The position numbers and the translations under genes were made by a program. From assembly GCA_031253835.1 (NCBI GenBank), contig JAIRVP010000011.1, forward strand, positions 62,001 to 126,000: a stretch of 64,000 bases of DNA, in the 5' to 3' direction. The DNA is from Burkholderia sp. (lineage in GTDB: Bacteria; Pseudomonadota; Gammaproteobacteria; Burkholderiales; Burkholderiaceae). Positions 54,930 to 64,000 of the stretch are shown one piece after another. The notes under the pieces were generated by a model. It had not been told where the DNA came from. It saw only the letters and a list, made by a program, of their open reading frames with translations, and searched no databases. Every line of letters starts with the position of its first letter. Position 1 is the stretch's first letter.

Positions 54930-54962
54930 GTCGTCGACAATTCGCTTAACCTCGCAGGAACG

Positions 54963-54996
54963 ACTGCGCCCCCGGATATCCGCGGGCGCAGTTTTT
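54963..54996 (+). terminator. Terminator between the two PstS-like genes
   Basis: A 9-bp perfect stem (54963-54971 with 54984-54992) with a 12-base loop, followed by a T-run. It makes the two copies separate transcription units or an attenuated pair. Confidence 0.8.
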
Positions 54997-55067
54997 CATT
55001 GGTGCCGTCGGTCCGCGCACCGTAGACGTCGGTCCGGCGTGCTATCCCTTCTCCTCGGAAAGATCTC

Positions 55068-56414
55068 ATGCGACTTCATCAACACCGCAGACTCTGCCAG
55101 TCGATCGCTCTTGCTTTCTCCAGCCTCGGCGGTATTGCCGCGATGGCCTCGCCTAACGTGCAAGGCGGCGGCTCGTCCCTCATTGCTCCGGCAATCGGTA
55201 CGATCGTCAATCCCGCGACCGAAATCGGCCTGTTCGGCACCGCCGAAGGCTCGTTCACGTATTACTCGGTTGGCTCGGGGGCCGGCCAGAACGCATTCCT
55301 GAACAACCGGCCGACGTTCTTCGGCTCGACGGTCACGGGCACGGTCCACTTCGCGAACAGCGATGCGGCGCTGTCGACCGCCCAGCTCACGTCGTACAAG
55401 GCCGGCCTCGGCGCGACCAACGGCCCGCTGATCCAGATCCCGTACATCGTCACACCGATCACGATTCCGGTCGTCAATGGCCCGGCCGTGACGAGCACGA
55501 CGACGCCGCAAACAACGCCGGGGCAAGCACACAGCATCGCGCTGAACGACGACGATCTGTGCGGGATCTTCTCGGGTCGTATCACCGACTGGGCCGGCAC
55601 CGTCGTCAACGGCGTCCGGACCAACCCGCCGATCAATCCGGAAACCGTCTCGCCGTACACGACGACCAGCATGCCGATCAAAGTCGTCTATAGCTCGGAC
55701 GCTAGCGGCACGACCGAACTGCTGACGCGCCATCTGGCCGCCGTGTGTACGACGACCAACACGGCCACGGGCGTGACGTTCTTCGATTCGATGACGTTCA
55801 CGGTTTCGTTCCCGGGCGGTGTCGTGCCGTCGAACTTCATAGCTGCTTCGGGTGACGGTGGCATCCGTAGACAGTTGGCGAGTTATGCGTCGGCCGGTAT
55901 GGCCGCTGTTGCATACCTGGCTCCGAACTACTCGAACACGTTCCTCGCCCCGTCGAGCACGGTCGTGACGTCGGCCGGCGCGCTGCAACTGCCGGTGGCG
56001 AGCCTCGTGAACGCGAAGAACAACGTCTATTACGCGCCGACGTATGCAAATGCGACGATGGCGCTCGGTAACGTTACGCCCCCGGGCAAGCTCACTGCCG
56101 GTAACCCTGCAAGATGGACTGATAGTTTATTCAACGTTCGCGGCCCGAACTCTGGCTATCCGGTTTCCGGCATGAGCTACATCCTAGTGAGTCAATGTTA
56201 CAAAGACCTCGCAGTAACCGCAGCCATGCATGACTTCCTGAATGCTCACTACACGAATGCCAGCTTCGCATCGATCGTTCATGGCAACGGATTCGACACC
56301 GTACCGTCGAACTACCAAATGGCAATTTCGGCAAACTTCCTGAACAACTCGAGCGGCATCAACCTCGACATCGGCAACACAAGCGTCTGCACCGGCACGG
56401 TTACCGGTCGTTAA
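55068..56414 (+). CDS. PstS-like substrate-binding protein (second copy)
   Basis: A 448-residue tandem paralogue of the preceding gene. Signal peptide ends GGIAAMASP. Long stretches agree closely in DNA and protein, for example HFANSDAALS, LNDDDLCGIFSGRITDW and SGTTELLTRHLAAVC. Differences cluster in the N-terminus and near residues 270-300 and 350-365 (PARWTDSLFNVRGPNSGYPVSG replaces a Pro/Ala repeat). One ligand-loop residue differs: SSDASGTTE versus RADGSGTTE. GGAAAG lies before the ATG. No separate promoter is evident in the 138-base gap. Confidence 0.85.
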   Translation: MRLHQHRRLCQSIALAFSSLGGIAAMASPNVQGGGSSLIAPAIGTIVNPATEIGLFGTAEGSFTYYSVGSGAGQNAFLNNRPTFFGSTVTGTVHFANSDAALSTAQLTSYKAGLGATNGPLIQIPYIVTPITIPVVNGPAVTSTTTPQTTPGQAHSIALNDDDLCGIFSGRITDWAGTVVNGVRTNPPINPETVSPYTTTSMPIKVVYSSDASGTTELLTRHLAAVCTTTNTATGVTFFDSMTFTVSFPGGVVPSNFIAASGDGGIRRQLASYASAGMAAVAYLAPNYSNTFLAPSSTVVTSAGALQLPVASLVNAKNNVYYAPTYANATMALGNVTPPGKLTAGNPARWTDSLFNVRGPNSGYPVSGMSYILVSQCYKDLAVTAAMHDFLNAHYTNASFASIVHGNGFDTVPSNYQMAISANFLNNSSGINLDIGNTSVCTGTVTGR

Positions 56415-56449
56415 GCGCGTTTCAGGCCGACCTATTAACCGATGCAACA

Positions 56450-56481
56450 GCGCCCTTGGGAAAACCAAGGGCGCCGCTTTT
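56450..56481. terminator. Bidirectional terminator between PstS-like 2 and the exoprotein
   Basis: A 10-bp stem (56450-56459 with 56465-56474) with loop GAAAA, followed by CGCTTTT. It lies between convergent genes and may serve both. Confidence 0.75.
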
Positions 56482-56482
56482 C

Positions 56483-59400
56483 TCATATCTTGCCCAACCG
56501 CGCGCGCTCGTCCGAACTCAATGCTGATCGCTGCGCCGGCCCAACCTGACCGAAACCCAGTACCGACACCGCGTTCGACGAATCGTAGCCAACCTGCTGC
56601 TTGTGCTTCTTCTCGCCGGCGCCACCCGCATCGCCGAAGCCCTCCACCTGCACCGAGATCGTCCAGCGCCGCACCGCACCGCCTGACGCATTGTTCTTCG
56701 CGATATCCTGCGCCACCTGCGTGGCAGCCGATGCGGCAGCGCTCGCGGCCGTCAACGCACCGGTATTCACCGCCTGCACGAGCGGGATGCCGGTCGCCTT
56801 GCCGGTTACCTGGATATTGTCCGCGTTCACCACGCGCAGCGCCGCCACGTTGAGGTTGCCTGCGCGAATCCCTGCATCGCCCGCATCGACCGTACCGCGC
56901 GGTGCGATCAGGTTGATCGTGCCGATCGGCACGCCCGGCACGCTTTGCAACGTTGCAATGCCCGCGCCCGTGACCTGCCCGCGTGCGTCGACCGTGCAAT
57001 AGTGGTTCGCGTCGCACACGTATTGCGGCGCCGGTGTGTCGGCTGACGACTTCGCACCCTTGCCCGCGTTGATGTCGCCGTTCGAACTCCAGATTGTCAT
57101 GTCGCCGCCCTGCTCGGTGAAGATCCGGCTCTGGGCGAGCAACACGCTGCGGTCCGTAAAGATGTTGATGTCTCCCTTCTCGAGCGTGAGGACACCCATC
57201 GTACCGGGGCCGGCAATCGTCTTGCCGGTCGCACTGTCGACGATCTGAGGCGGCGCGGATGTACTCCCGATCAGCGCCTGCCCGCCCGGGCCAAGAATCG
57301 ATACGTTCCCGCCCTGTTGAGTCTGGATGGTCGTGCTGCGAATATCCAGGTCGCCCGTATCGATCAACTTATTCGCGCCGTTGCTGCCGCCGCCGAGATT
57401 GTTGGCCGTGTAGCCCAGCGAAGCCGGGAACATCGTATTGAGCGCCTCGTAGCCGCGCGCATATTTCTGATAGTACGGACTGGCGGGATTGTTGTAGTCC
57501 TCGCCGACGCTGGTCAGGACCTTGAACAGCACCTGCTCGGCAAAGAGCTGCTGGACATACTGCGGCAGCGCCTTGAATTTCGACCAGGCCTCGTCCGCGC
57601 TCAACGGCTTGATCGCCGGCTGATCGTTGACCAACCCCGTGTCGACCGAGAGGCCCGCCTCGTATTGCTCCATGAACGTAACGAGCGCGGGCGTCGCGCT
57701 GGAAACACCCGGCACGGACATCGCCGGATCGACATACGTCGAGACGAACGAAGCGGTATCGATACCCGGCCCGACACCGAACAGTACATTGATGTTCGCG
57801 CTCTCGTGGGGCAAATACGGATTGTTTGCGTTGCCTATCGCGTTGATACCGGTGGTTACGCCAGCCGTGTTCGTTACGCCCGACAGATTGGTCAACGGTC
57901 CGATATTGCGGCCGGCTTCGATGTCGAACGTGCCGGGACCGCCGATATTCAGCACGGGCAAGCCCGCCGCGGGCGTATCGTAGATGTCGCGCCCCGCCAC
58001 GATCCGCGTCACGTCGGATCTGCGCAGATTTTGTCCCAGGAAGGACAAGTTGACGATATCCCGGCCGGCCTGGATCAACGCCGGCTTGTCGATCACCACC
58101 GGAACCACGAAATTATAGGTTGACGTATTTCCCGGTACGCTATCGACAATGTCGCCGTTCAGACTGTAAATCCGCGCCGGTACGGTATCGTCACCATGCA
58201 GGGCAACCGGATCATGAGCCGCCGCCGATGCAATCGTCGGATTCGCGACGAGAACATTCGGCTTCGCCGGTGACGGCATCGCGGACGGATCGACATCGAG
58301 CATGCCGAACGCAGGAAACCCGCTGACAATCAATCCGTTGACACTCGACAGATTGACGGACTGGTCGGCGATCAGGCTCAGGTCGCCAATCGCCGACGGA
58401 TAGAGCACGCCACTTGCCGCCACCGTGATGCCGCCGGAAAGCGCAGTCAGGTTCACCGACGCCGGCAGGACGGACGACAAATCGTTCATCCCAGGCACGT
58501 TCGAATTGAAAGCGCCGCCGCCGATCATGCCGACTGCCGAGAGCGTGCCGATCGCGACGTCACCCGTCGTCGACACGATATTGACGGCGGACGTCGGCGA
58601 ATAGCCCTTCATGTCGGCCTGCTGCTTGTACGCAGTCAGCAGCGCATTGCTCTGCACATACGACGGGTCGAACACGCGCCCGATGCTGACGCCTTGTCGC
58701 GCGCTTACGTCGAGCACGCCATCCTGTGTCGCCAGCAGCGTATCCAGCGTGACGGCAGGCTGGCCGTCGACTGACGAAGGCACCGCAATATCCGCCCCGA
58801 TCTTGCCGCCCGCCGTGATCGTTCCGGTTCCCTTCGCGACGAAGTATCCGCCGCTCAGAATGTCTCCGCCCGCCCGTACTGTCAGATTGCCGCCGCCAAC
58901 CGTATTGACCGTCGGGTTATCCGTGTTCGTACCGGTCAGATACCACGTGGTCGGCAACGACACCGACAGGTCGGAGATATTTCCCCCCGCCGACACGGAC
59001 ACGTTCCCGCCAGCGCTCATCACACCTTGGCCGAACGCACCGAAGTTGATCGAGGACTGGACGATCTGCGTCGCGGGATTGATTGCGCCGACCCGGTCGG
59101 TCGGATTGCCGATTTGCATCCACTGCCACCAGAACTGGCTGATATTCGCGCCCGGACGTCCGGTCACCGTGCCGTTCACATCGGTCAGGTACTCGGCGCC
59201 CTTGATATCGCCCTGCGCATGAATCGTGATATCGCCGGCCGAGTCCGGATTGACGGCGGGCGTGACCAGAATATCCGGGTTGTTGTTCAGGCCATGAATG
59301 ATCGAAAGACCCGTGCCGGCCGGCGCCCCCGCCGCAGGCGCGCCGCCTGTGTAAATCACGCCGGGGACGGTGATGTCAGGACTGTTCGGCTGCATCGAAC

Positions 59401-62400
59401 TGCTGTCGAATAGCGCGATGTCATTGCCAGCCGCGATATCGATCGAACTGGTACCGGTACGTATCATCGTCGGCGCCAGCACCGCCAGGCCGTTGCTGTC
59501 CACGAACGTCGTATGCCCGTCGAAGGTCACGCTCTTGCCGTTCGGTCCGCTTCCTGCAGTCGGCGCCTGAAGCGCTAGCGGATTCGTGCTGTTCAGGTCC
59601 GCCCCTGCCACCACACGGAAGGAACTGCTCGAGCCGCCCGTCAACGAAGCCGACGCAAGCGGAATTGGAATAATCGCAGTGGACGTCGGGGCCGGCGAAT
59701 TGTCCGTTAAAGCGGGCACGCTGATCGTTGTTGTTGCAATTACCGATACAGGCTGAACGCTCGGTGCCGCAAGGGGAACCACCAATGGGAATTGATTCGG
59801 GTGTTGGACCAGGAACCGGATTGATTCCGATAGATACTTCTGGTACTGATTCAGATAGATCAGATAGGACCCCGGATTCGATGCCTGTTCGGCTACGGTC
59901 GGCGCGATCGGAGCCACTGGTTGACCGGGCCGCGTCGTGCTGGAGTTGCTCCCCCGCATCACCCAGATGTTCTCTATATTGCTGTAGTTCTTTTGCCCCC
60001 ACTGCAACGTTGGCGTCTGATCCAGGAAATTCGCATACGCCGAATAAAGCGCGTAATACTCAGCGATCTCGTCCTGTGTACCACCAGCCGGTTGACCTGG
60101 ACCCGACGCTAGTCCAGTGCCTACAAAATATGAGAGCCCAATGCCCAAACTCGCGTAGTATCCCGCCGGCGCGTCATAGATCGCCGTCACCGCGCTCAAC
60201 GTCGACAACGGCGGCACCGGAATCGTCCCCCCGCCGCCCAACGGGTTCGCGATCTGGAAGAACCCGTCCGACAGGCTCGCCTTCACCTTCACGTTGTTCT
60301 CGGCGCGCAGCGTCACGACCGGCGCCTGCCCGTCGAACCGGAACGCGAGATTCGTCGGCGTGATTCCCGCGCCGAGGTTCCAGTTCGTCAGCACCTGGAT
60401 GTCGCCGCCGTTGATCGCCGGGCTCGGGTTGTCGAGTTCGATCCCCGGCACGACGTGCGTATTCGCGATGTTCTTTCCCGCAAACGGATCGACCAGCGTA
60501 TCGAGCCCGTGCTGCACGAAGCCCATCAGCGTGCCCGGCGCCGCCGTCGACGCATCGCCGTTCTGATATCCGTAGAAGGTCTGGTGATCCGCATTCGCGC
60601 CGCCGCTCGCGGGCGCGAAGTACATGTTGTTCAGCCCGCCAAAACCCATGTCCTTATAACCGCCTTGGAGCTGCACCTGCGTAACAGTCGACGATACCCC
60701 CGTCGCCTGGTTCGTCAACGTGCCGCCGCCCGAACCGTCCGGTGCGAACGAGAATGTCGCCGGCGTGCCTGACGTGCTCTGCGCCGTGAACGTGCCGGCC
60801 AGCAGATGCCCGCTCTTGTCATACCATCCCGCCGGGTCGATGACGCCGTCGAAGTGCTTCGCCCCCGTCGTCGCGTCCGTCGTGCTCCATACCGCATACG
60901 CCTCGAGCGTCGTCGCGCGCGAGCCGACGATTCCCCTGCCGTCGTTGAACGTATCCGGCACGTTGACCTTCACGCCGTTGTCGGCCAGTAGCGGCGCGCG
61001 GAAATTCACCGTGCCGCCCGACAAACCACCTGCCGTCCCGCCTGACACGTCGATCAACGCATTCGCCCCGAGCTTGATCGCGCCCGCGTTCGCACGCAGG
61101 ATGTTCTCGTAACCATAGGTTGCGTTGTACGCAACCGAGTTGCCGTTCGCGTCGACGATCGTCGGATCGAACAATGCAGTCGTGCCGATGTCGACCTTGC
61201 CGCCGCGCTGGTTCGGATCGGAGCCGCGCGCCAGCAGCGAACCTTCGATGTCCACGCCGTTGCGGCCATACAGGTCGATCTCGCCGCCGGCCTTGCCGGA
61301 TGCGTCGATCGTCCCGAGTACGTTCACGTTGCCGTTCGCCGTATCGGCCGAGCTTCCCGAACCGCCGTCGGCCGTCAGCAGAACCGAATGCGCGGTCAGC
61401 GTGTTGCCCTGCGACAGCGTCAGGTTGCCCGTCTTCGTGTGGACGGTGATCGCCTGGTTCACGCCGCTCGATGCCAGCGTCTTCGACAGCGCATCGAGAT
61501 CCGCCGCGGCGCCCGTATTGAGCGAGAACGACCCGCCCGCATAACCGCTCGCCGCACCGCCCTTGATCGTGCCGTCCAGGTTCACGACCTGTTGCGGCGC
61601 CGACAGCGAAAGACTGCCTGCCGCGCCACCGCCGCTGGCCCCGGAGAAATCGAGCGTCGAGCCGGCCTGCACGTCGACGGTGCCTGCATCGGCCGTCAGC
61701 GCAATCGAACCGGCCGGCGCGTAGCGCGTCACATCGAAAAACTGTTTCGACACGCCCGCCGCGCTGACCGTCGATCCGCCGCCGATCGTCAGGTTGCCGG
61801 TCGTCGCCTCGAGCGTCACGTTGCCGGCCGGCGCGCTGATCGTCGCGCCGTTGTCGACGACGGTACCGCCGATGAAGGTCCATGCGCCGCCGACCGCATC
61901 GCGCTTCAATGCCATGCCCGACGCCCCGTTCAGCGTCAGTGCGCCCGTCGTCTTCACGGTGGCGGCCGAGCTCGTATCGGCAAGGTAGACCGGTGCATTG
62001 AGCGTGACCGGCAATGCGCCGAAGTCGAACGTGCCGGTACCCTGGCCGACGATGCCGCCCGTCGCGTTCATCGCCGCCGAGCCGAAGCCGCTTGCCGCCT
62101 TCTTGCCCGTGCCGAAGTCGATCTCTTTCGCGTTGACCGTCAGCGTGCCGTTTCCGGCCGTCGTCGTGCCGGGCGTCGCGCCCAATTCGTTCGTGAACGC
62201 GATTTGCTGGGCATTCAGCGTGACGTGACCGCCATCGCTCGTGAACGTGCCGGCACTCAGATCGACGCTGTTGCCGAACGTCGCGTTCACGTCACCGACG
62301 AATCCGATCGCGCCGTAGCTGCGCAGCGTGACCTGCTGCGCGTTCGCGAACTGCGCAAGGCCGGCCGGATCGACGACGAAGCCCGGCAGGCTCGCCGCCG

Positions 62401-64000
62401 ACGCACCGCTCGCGTTGGTGAACGTAATCGCGGAACCGTCCGCCGTGATCGCCTTGGCCGACAGCAGGGCGGACGGGTCGACCTTCAGGTCGCCGGACGA
62501 ATCGAGCAGCAATGCCTGTCCGCCCGCGAGCGTTGCGCCCGCGCCGACCGCCAGCAAGCCCTTCCCCGTGCCGCCGGTGCGCGACAGCGGCGCCATCGCG
62601 CCGTTCGACACGCGCAGCAACGCGCCGTCGCCGGCGATCGCGATTGGCTGATCCTTGGCGGCCGGGTAATCGCCCTGCGCGGCGATCGACGCACCGGCAT
62701 CGATGCGCAGGCCGTTCGCCGCGTTCGGATCGGTGCCGCTGCCGTCGGTCTTCGTGACGAGCAGGATCTCGGGGCCCTTCAGCGCCGTGTTGCCGTCGTT
62801 CGACACGACGACGCTGTTCGCGATCGGCGTGATCGTGACGCCGCTCGTCGTCGCCGCGCGCGTGCCGCCGATCAGCAGGCTGCCCGCGTTCAGCGAATCG
62901 AGCGCGTCGCTGCCGATCTGCAGATAGCCGGGCAGCGCCGCACTGCCGTTACCGGTGATCTGGATGTCCTGCGACGCAATGTCGACCTGAGCCGGCGCGC
63001 CGCCCGCACCGGCGGCCGCATTCAGCGTCGCGCCGAGCGTCAGCGCCTTCGTCGCCGCCAGCACCAGTTGACCGCCGTCCACCGGCAGCGGCGGCGTCAC
63101 GGCGCCCTTCGTCGCGGCGAGCTTCGTGAAATACGCGTTCGCGCCCGTCAGCGTGTATTGCGAGTACTGCTGCCACACACGGTTCGACTGCACGTTGAAC
63201 AGCGTCGGCGTCGCGCTTCGGCTACCCGTCAACGCGTCGGCGAAATAGCCGGCCGTCACGACCGTGCCGTCCTGCAGCACCTGGCTCGCGCCCGGCACGA
63301 GATTGCCCGGCGTGCTCGACACCGTGACGCGATAGGCGCCGGGCAACGTCGCGTACTTGCCCGGCAGCAGCGTGTAGTAGCCGGGCGCCAGCCCCGGCAC
63401 GCCCGACAGATACACGGCCTTGCCGACCGGGTCGGTCAGGCTCGCCTGGCCGACGCCCATCGTCGCCGTCGCGGTCGTTGCCGTGCCGTTTGCATTGGTG
63501 GACGGCTGTACCGTCTGCGCAAGGGTCGGGTCATACGCCGCGACCGGTGACTGCTTGCCCGGCACGATCGCATAGACGTTGCCGGCTCCGACATTGACCG
63601 GTACGGCTGTCGCGCCCTTGCCGCTTGCATAGCTCACGTTGTATTGCGACAGCACGTCGCGCGTGCCGCCAGTGCCGGGCACCCATTCGATGGCCTGCAG
63701 GTCGCCGCCGCCGGACAAGTCGATCGTCGCGCCCTTGTCGAGCGCGACATTGCTGCCGTTCACGCCGACGTATTTCGCAGGCGGCGCGGTCAGGTCGGGC
63801 ACCGTGTTGCCGGCAATCGGATTGAACTGCCACTCGACCCCGTCGATCGTCGTGCCGTACGGAATGACCGCACCGCCGTTCGAGACCGACGTCACACTGC
63901 CGTTCACCAGCTTCACTGAATCCGTCGCGACAAGCGGCAACCCCGCAAACTGCGCCTGCGTCGCCGCATTCGACGGATCGCCTACGCCCAATACGATCGT
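56483..64000 (-). CDS. Giant TpsA / filamentous-haemagglutinin-like exoprotein (partial, DUF3739 type)
   Basis: More than 2,500 residues, open to the right window edge; the N-terminal signal and TPS secretion domain lie outside, and the leftmost Met-like codon in view is an internal TTG. The protein is made of beta-helix repeats rich in Gly, Asn, Thr and Ala (DLSAGTFTSDGGHVTLNAQ, TLSQGNTLTAHSVLLTADGG). The C-terminal ~1000 residues match the filamentous-haemagglutinin DUF3739 type, with a NINVLFGVGPGIDT block and QYVQQLFAEQVLFKVLTSVGEDY. Cys pair CDANHYC lies about 170 residues from the C-terminus. It is the likely substrate of the TpsB at 38481. Confidence 0.88.
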   Translation of the reverse strand, partial: TIVLGVGDPSNAATQAQFAGLPLVATDSVKLVNGSVTSVSNGGAVIPYGTTIDGVEWQFNPIAGNTVPDLTAPPAKYVGVNGSNVALDKGATIDLSGGGDLQAIEWVPGTGGTRDVLSQYNVSYASGKGATAVPVNVGAGNVYAIVPGKQSPVAAYDPTLAQTVQPSTNANGTATTATATMGVGQASLTDPVGKAVYLSGVPGLAPGYYTLLPGKYATLPGAYRVTVSSTPGNLVPGASQVLQDGTVVTAGYFADALTGSRSATPTLFNVQSNRVWQQYSQYTLTGANAYFTKLAATKGAVTPPLPVDGGQLVLAATKALTLGATLNAAAGAGGAPAQVDIASQDIQITGNGSAALPGYLQIGSDALDSLNAGSLLIGGTRAATTSGVTITPIANSVVVSNDGNTALKGPEILLVTKTDGSGTDPNAANGLRIDAGASIAAQGDYPAAKDQPIAIAGDGALLRVSNGAMAPLSRTGGTGKGLLAVGAGATLAGGQALLLDSSGDLKVDPSALLSAKAITADGSAITFTNASGASAASLPGFVVDPAGLAQFANAQQVTLRSYGAIGFVGDVNATFGNSVDLSAGTFTSDGGHVTLNAQQIAFTNELGATPGTTTAGNGTLTVNAKEIDFGTGKKAASGFGSAAMNATGGIVGQGTGTFDFGALPVTLNAPVYLADTSSAATVKTTGALTLNGASGMALKRDAVGGAWTFIGGTVVDNGATISAPAGNVTLEATTGNLTIGGGSTVSAAGVSKQFFDVTRYAPAGSIALTADAGTVDVQAGSTLDFSGASGGGAAGSLSLSAPQQVVNLDGTIKGGAASGYAGGSFSLNTGAAADLDALSKTLASSGVNQAITVHTKTGNLTLSQGNTLTAHSVLLTADGGSGSSADTANGNVNVLGTIDASGKAGGEIDLYGRNGVDIEGSLLARGSDPNQRGGKVDIGTTALFDPTIVDANGNSVAYNATYGYENILRANAGAIKLGANALIDVSGGTAGGLSGGTVNFRAPLLADNGVKVNVPDTFNDGRGIVGSRATTLEAYAVWSTTDATTGAKHFDGVIDPAGWYDKSGHLLAGTFTAQSTSGTPATFSFAPDGSGGGTLTNQATGVSSTVTQVQLQGGYKDMGFGGLNNMYFAPASGGANADHQTFYGYQNGDASTAAPGTLMGFVQHGLDTLVDPFAGKNIANTHVVPGIELDNPSPAINGGDIQVLTNWNLGAGITPTNLAFRFDGQAPVVTLRAENNVKVKASLSDGFFQIANPLGGGGTIPVPPLSTLSAVTAIYDAPAGYYASLGIGLSYFVGTGLASGPGQPAGGTQDEIAEYYALYSAYANFLDQTPTLQWGQKNYSNIENIWVMRGSNSSTTRPGQPVAPIAPTVAEQASNPGSYLIYLNQYQKYLSESIRFLVQHPNQFPLVVPLAAPSVQPVSVIATTTISVPALTDNSPAPTSTAIIPIPLASASLTGGSSSSFRVVAGADLNSTNPLALQAPTAGSGPNGKSVTFDGHTTFVDSNGLAVLAPTMIRTGTSSIDIAAGNDIALFDSSSMQPNSPDITVPGVIYTGGAPAAGAPAGTGLSIIHGLNNNPDILVTPAVNPDSAGDITIHAQGDIKGAEYLTDVNGTVTGRPGANISQFWWQWMQIGNPTDRVGAINPATQIVQSSINFGAFGQGVMSAGGNVSVSAGGNISDLSVSLPTTWYLTGTNTDNPTVNTVGGGNLTVRAGGDILSGGYFVAKGTGTITAGGKIGADIAVPSSVDGQPAVTLDTLLATQDGVLDVSARQGVSIGRVFDPSYVQSNALLTAYKQQADMKGYSPTSAVNIVSTTGDVAIGTLSAVGMIGGGAFNSNVPGMNDLSSVLPASVNLTALSGGITVAASGVLYPSAIGDLSLIADQSVNLSSVNGLIVSGFPAFGMLDVDPSAMPSPAKPNVLVANPTIASAAAHDPVALHGDDTVPARIYSLNGDIVDSVPGNTSTYNFVVPVVIDKPALIQAGRDIVNLSFLGQNLRRSDVTRIVAGRDIYDTPAAGLPVLNIGGPGTFDIEAGRNIGPLTNLSGVTNTAGVTTGINAIGNANNPYLPHESANINVLFGVGPGIDTASFVSTYVDPAMSVPGVSSATPALVTFMEQYEAGLSVDTGLVNDQPAIKPLSADEAWSKFKALPQYVQQLFAEQVLFKVLTSVGEDYNNPASPYYQKYARGYEALNTMFPASLGYTANNLGGGSNGANKLIDTGDLDIRSTTIQTQQGGNVSILGPGGQALIGSTSAPPQIVDSATGKTIAGPGTMGVLTLEKGDINIFTDRSVLLAQSRIFTEQGGDMTIWSSNGDINAGKGAKSSADTPAPQYVCDANHYCTVDARGQVTGAGIATLQSVPGVPIGTINLIAPRGTVDAGDAGIRAGNLNVAALRVVNADNIQVTGKATGIPLVQAVNTGALTAASAAASAATQVAQDIAKNNASGGAVRRWTISVQVEGFGDAGGAGEKKHKQQVGYDSSNAVSVLGFGQVGPAQRSALSSDERARLGKI

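Overview
The window looks like a chromosome segment of a high-GC betaproteobacterium, most likely Burkholderia. The evidence is GC-rich codon use, proteins that read like Burkholderia orthologues (AcnB, Hcp/Hcr, a trimeric porin, AAHS-type MFS) and dense operons with 4- and 8-bp gene overlaps. No rRNA, tRNA, CRISPR array or intact insertion sequence was seen.

Left part (1-10.8 kb) is mostly housekeeping: an NTF2-like protein, an exported BPL_N-domain protein, acnB with a clear promoter, palindrome and terminator, small DUF proteins, and the hcp-hcr nitrosative-stress pair. The hcp upstream region holds an FNR/Anr box and an NsrR-type palindrome. An ADP-ribosylglycohydrolase, a RidA protein and a GNAT acetyltransferase follow.

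Middle part (10.8-26.8 kb) is a 14-gene minus-strand catabolic operon. It encodes a Rieske ferredoxin, a small recombinase-like HTH protein, a Rieske oxygenase, two SDRs, a cupin, an alpha/beta hydrolase, an IclR regulator, a ThDP enzyme, an aspartate-dehydrogenase-like protein, an aldehyde dehydrogenase, an extradiol-type VOC dioxygenase, a ferredoxin reductase and an MFS importer. A porin is divergent and a second, paralogous IclR gene follows it. Two copies of the same palindrome (TGTTCC-6-GGAACA) sit just downstream of the two divergent promoters, so operon and porin look like one regulon. The composition suggests ring hydroxylation, extradiol cleavage and 2-oxo-acid/aldehyde processing, but the substrate is unknown.

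Right part (27.6-64 kb) is a cell-surface secretion and signalling locus. It contains a TpsB transporter (38.5-40.1 kb) and, at the right edge, its probable giant TpsA/filamentous-haemagglutinin-like substrate (DUF3739 type, N-terminus outside the window). It also has an ExbB fused to exported DUF2341 and LamG-like domains, ExbD, TonB, a large putative porin, periplasmic helper proteins (parvulin, HtrA protease, coiled-coil, YbjN-like, extra TonB-C-like proteins), a CysC-type APS kinase coupled to a TIGR03032 protein, an incomplete type II secretion set (GspC, F, G, H, K), two tandem PstS-like proteins, and an ECF sigma/FecR/short STN-protein signalling trio. As I remember it, the gene set resembles the P. 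aeruginosa PUMA3 (VreAIR), Hxc and PdtA/PdtB region, so this is probably its Burkholderia counterpart with notable differences. An unusual gene inside it fuses an IS4-like transposase domain to a Phd/YefM antitoxin domain.
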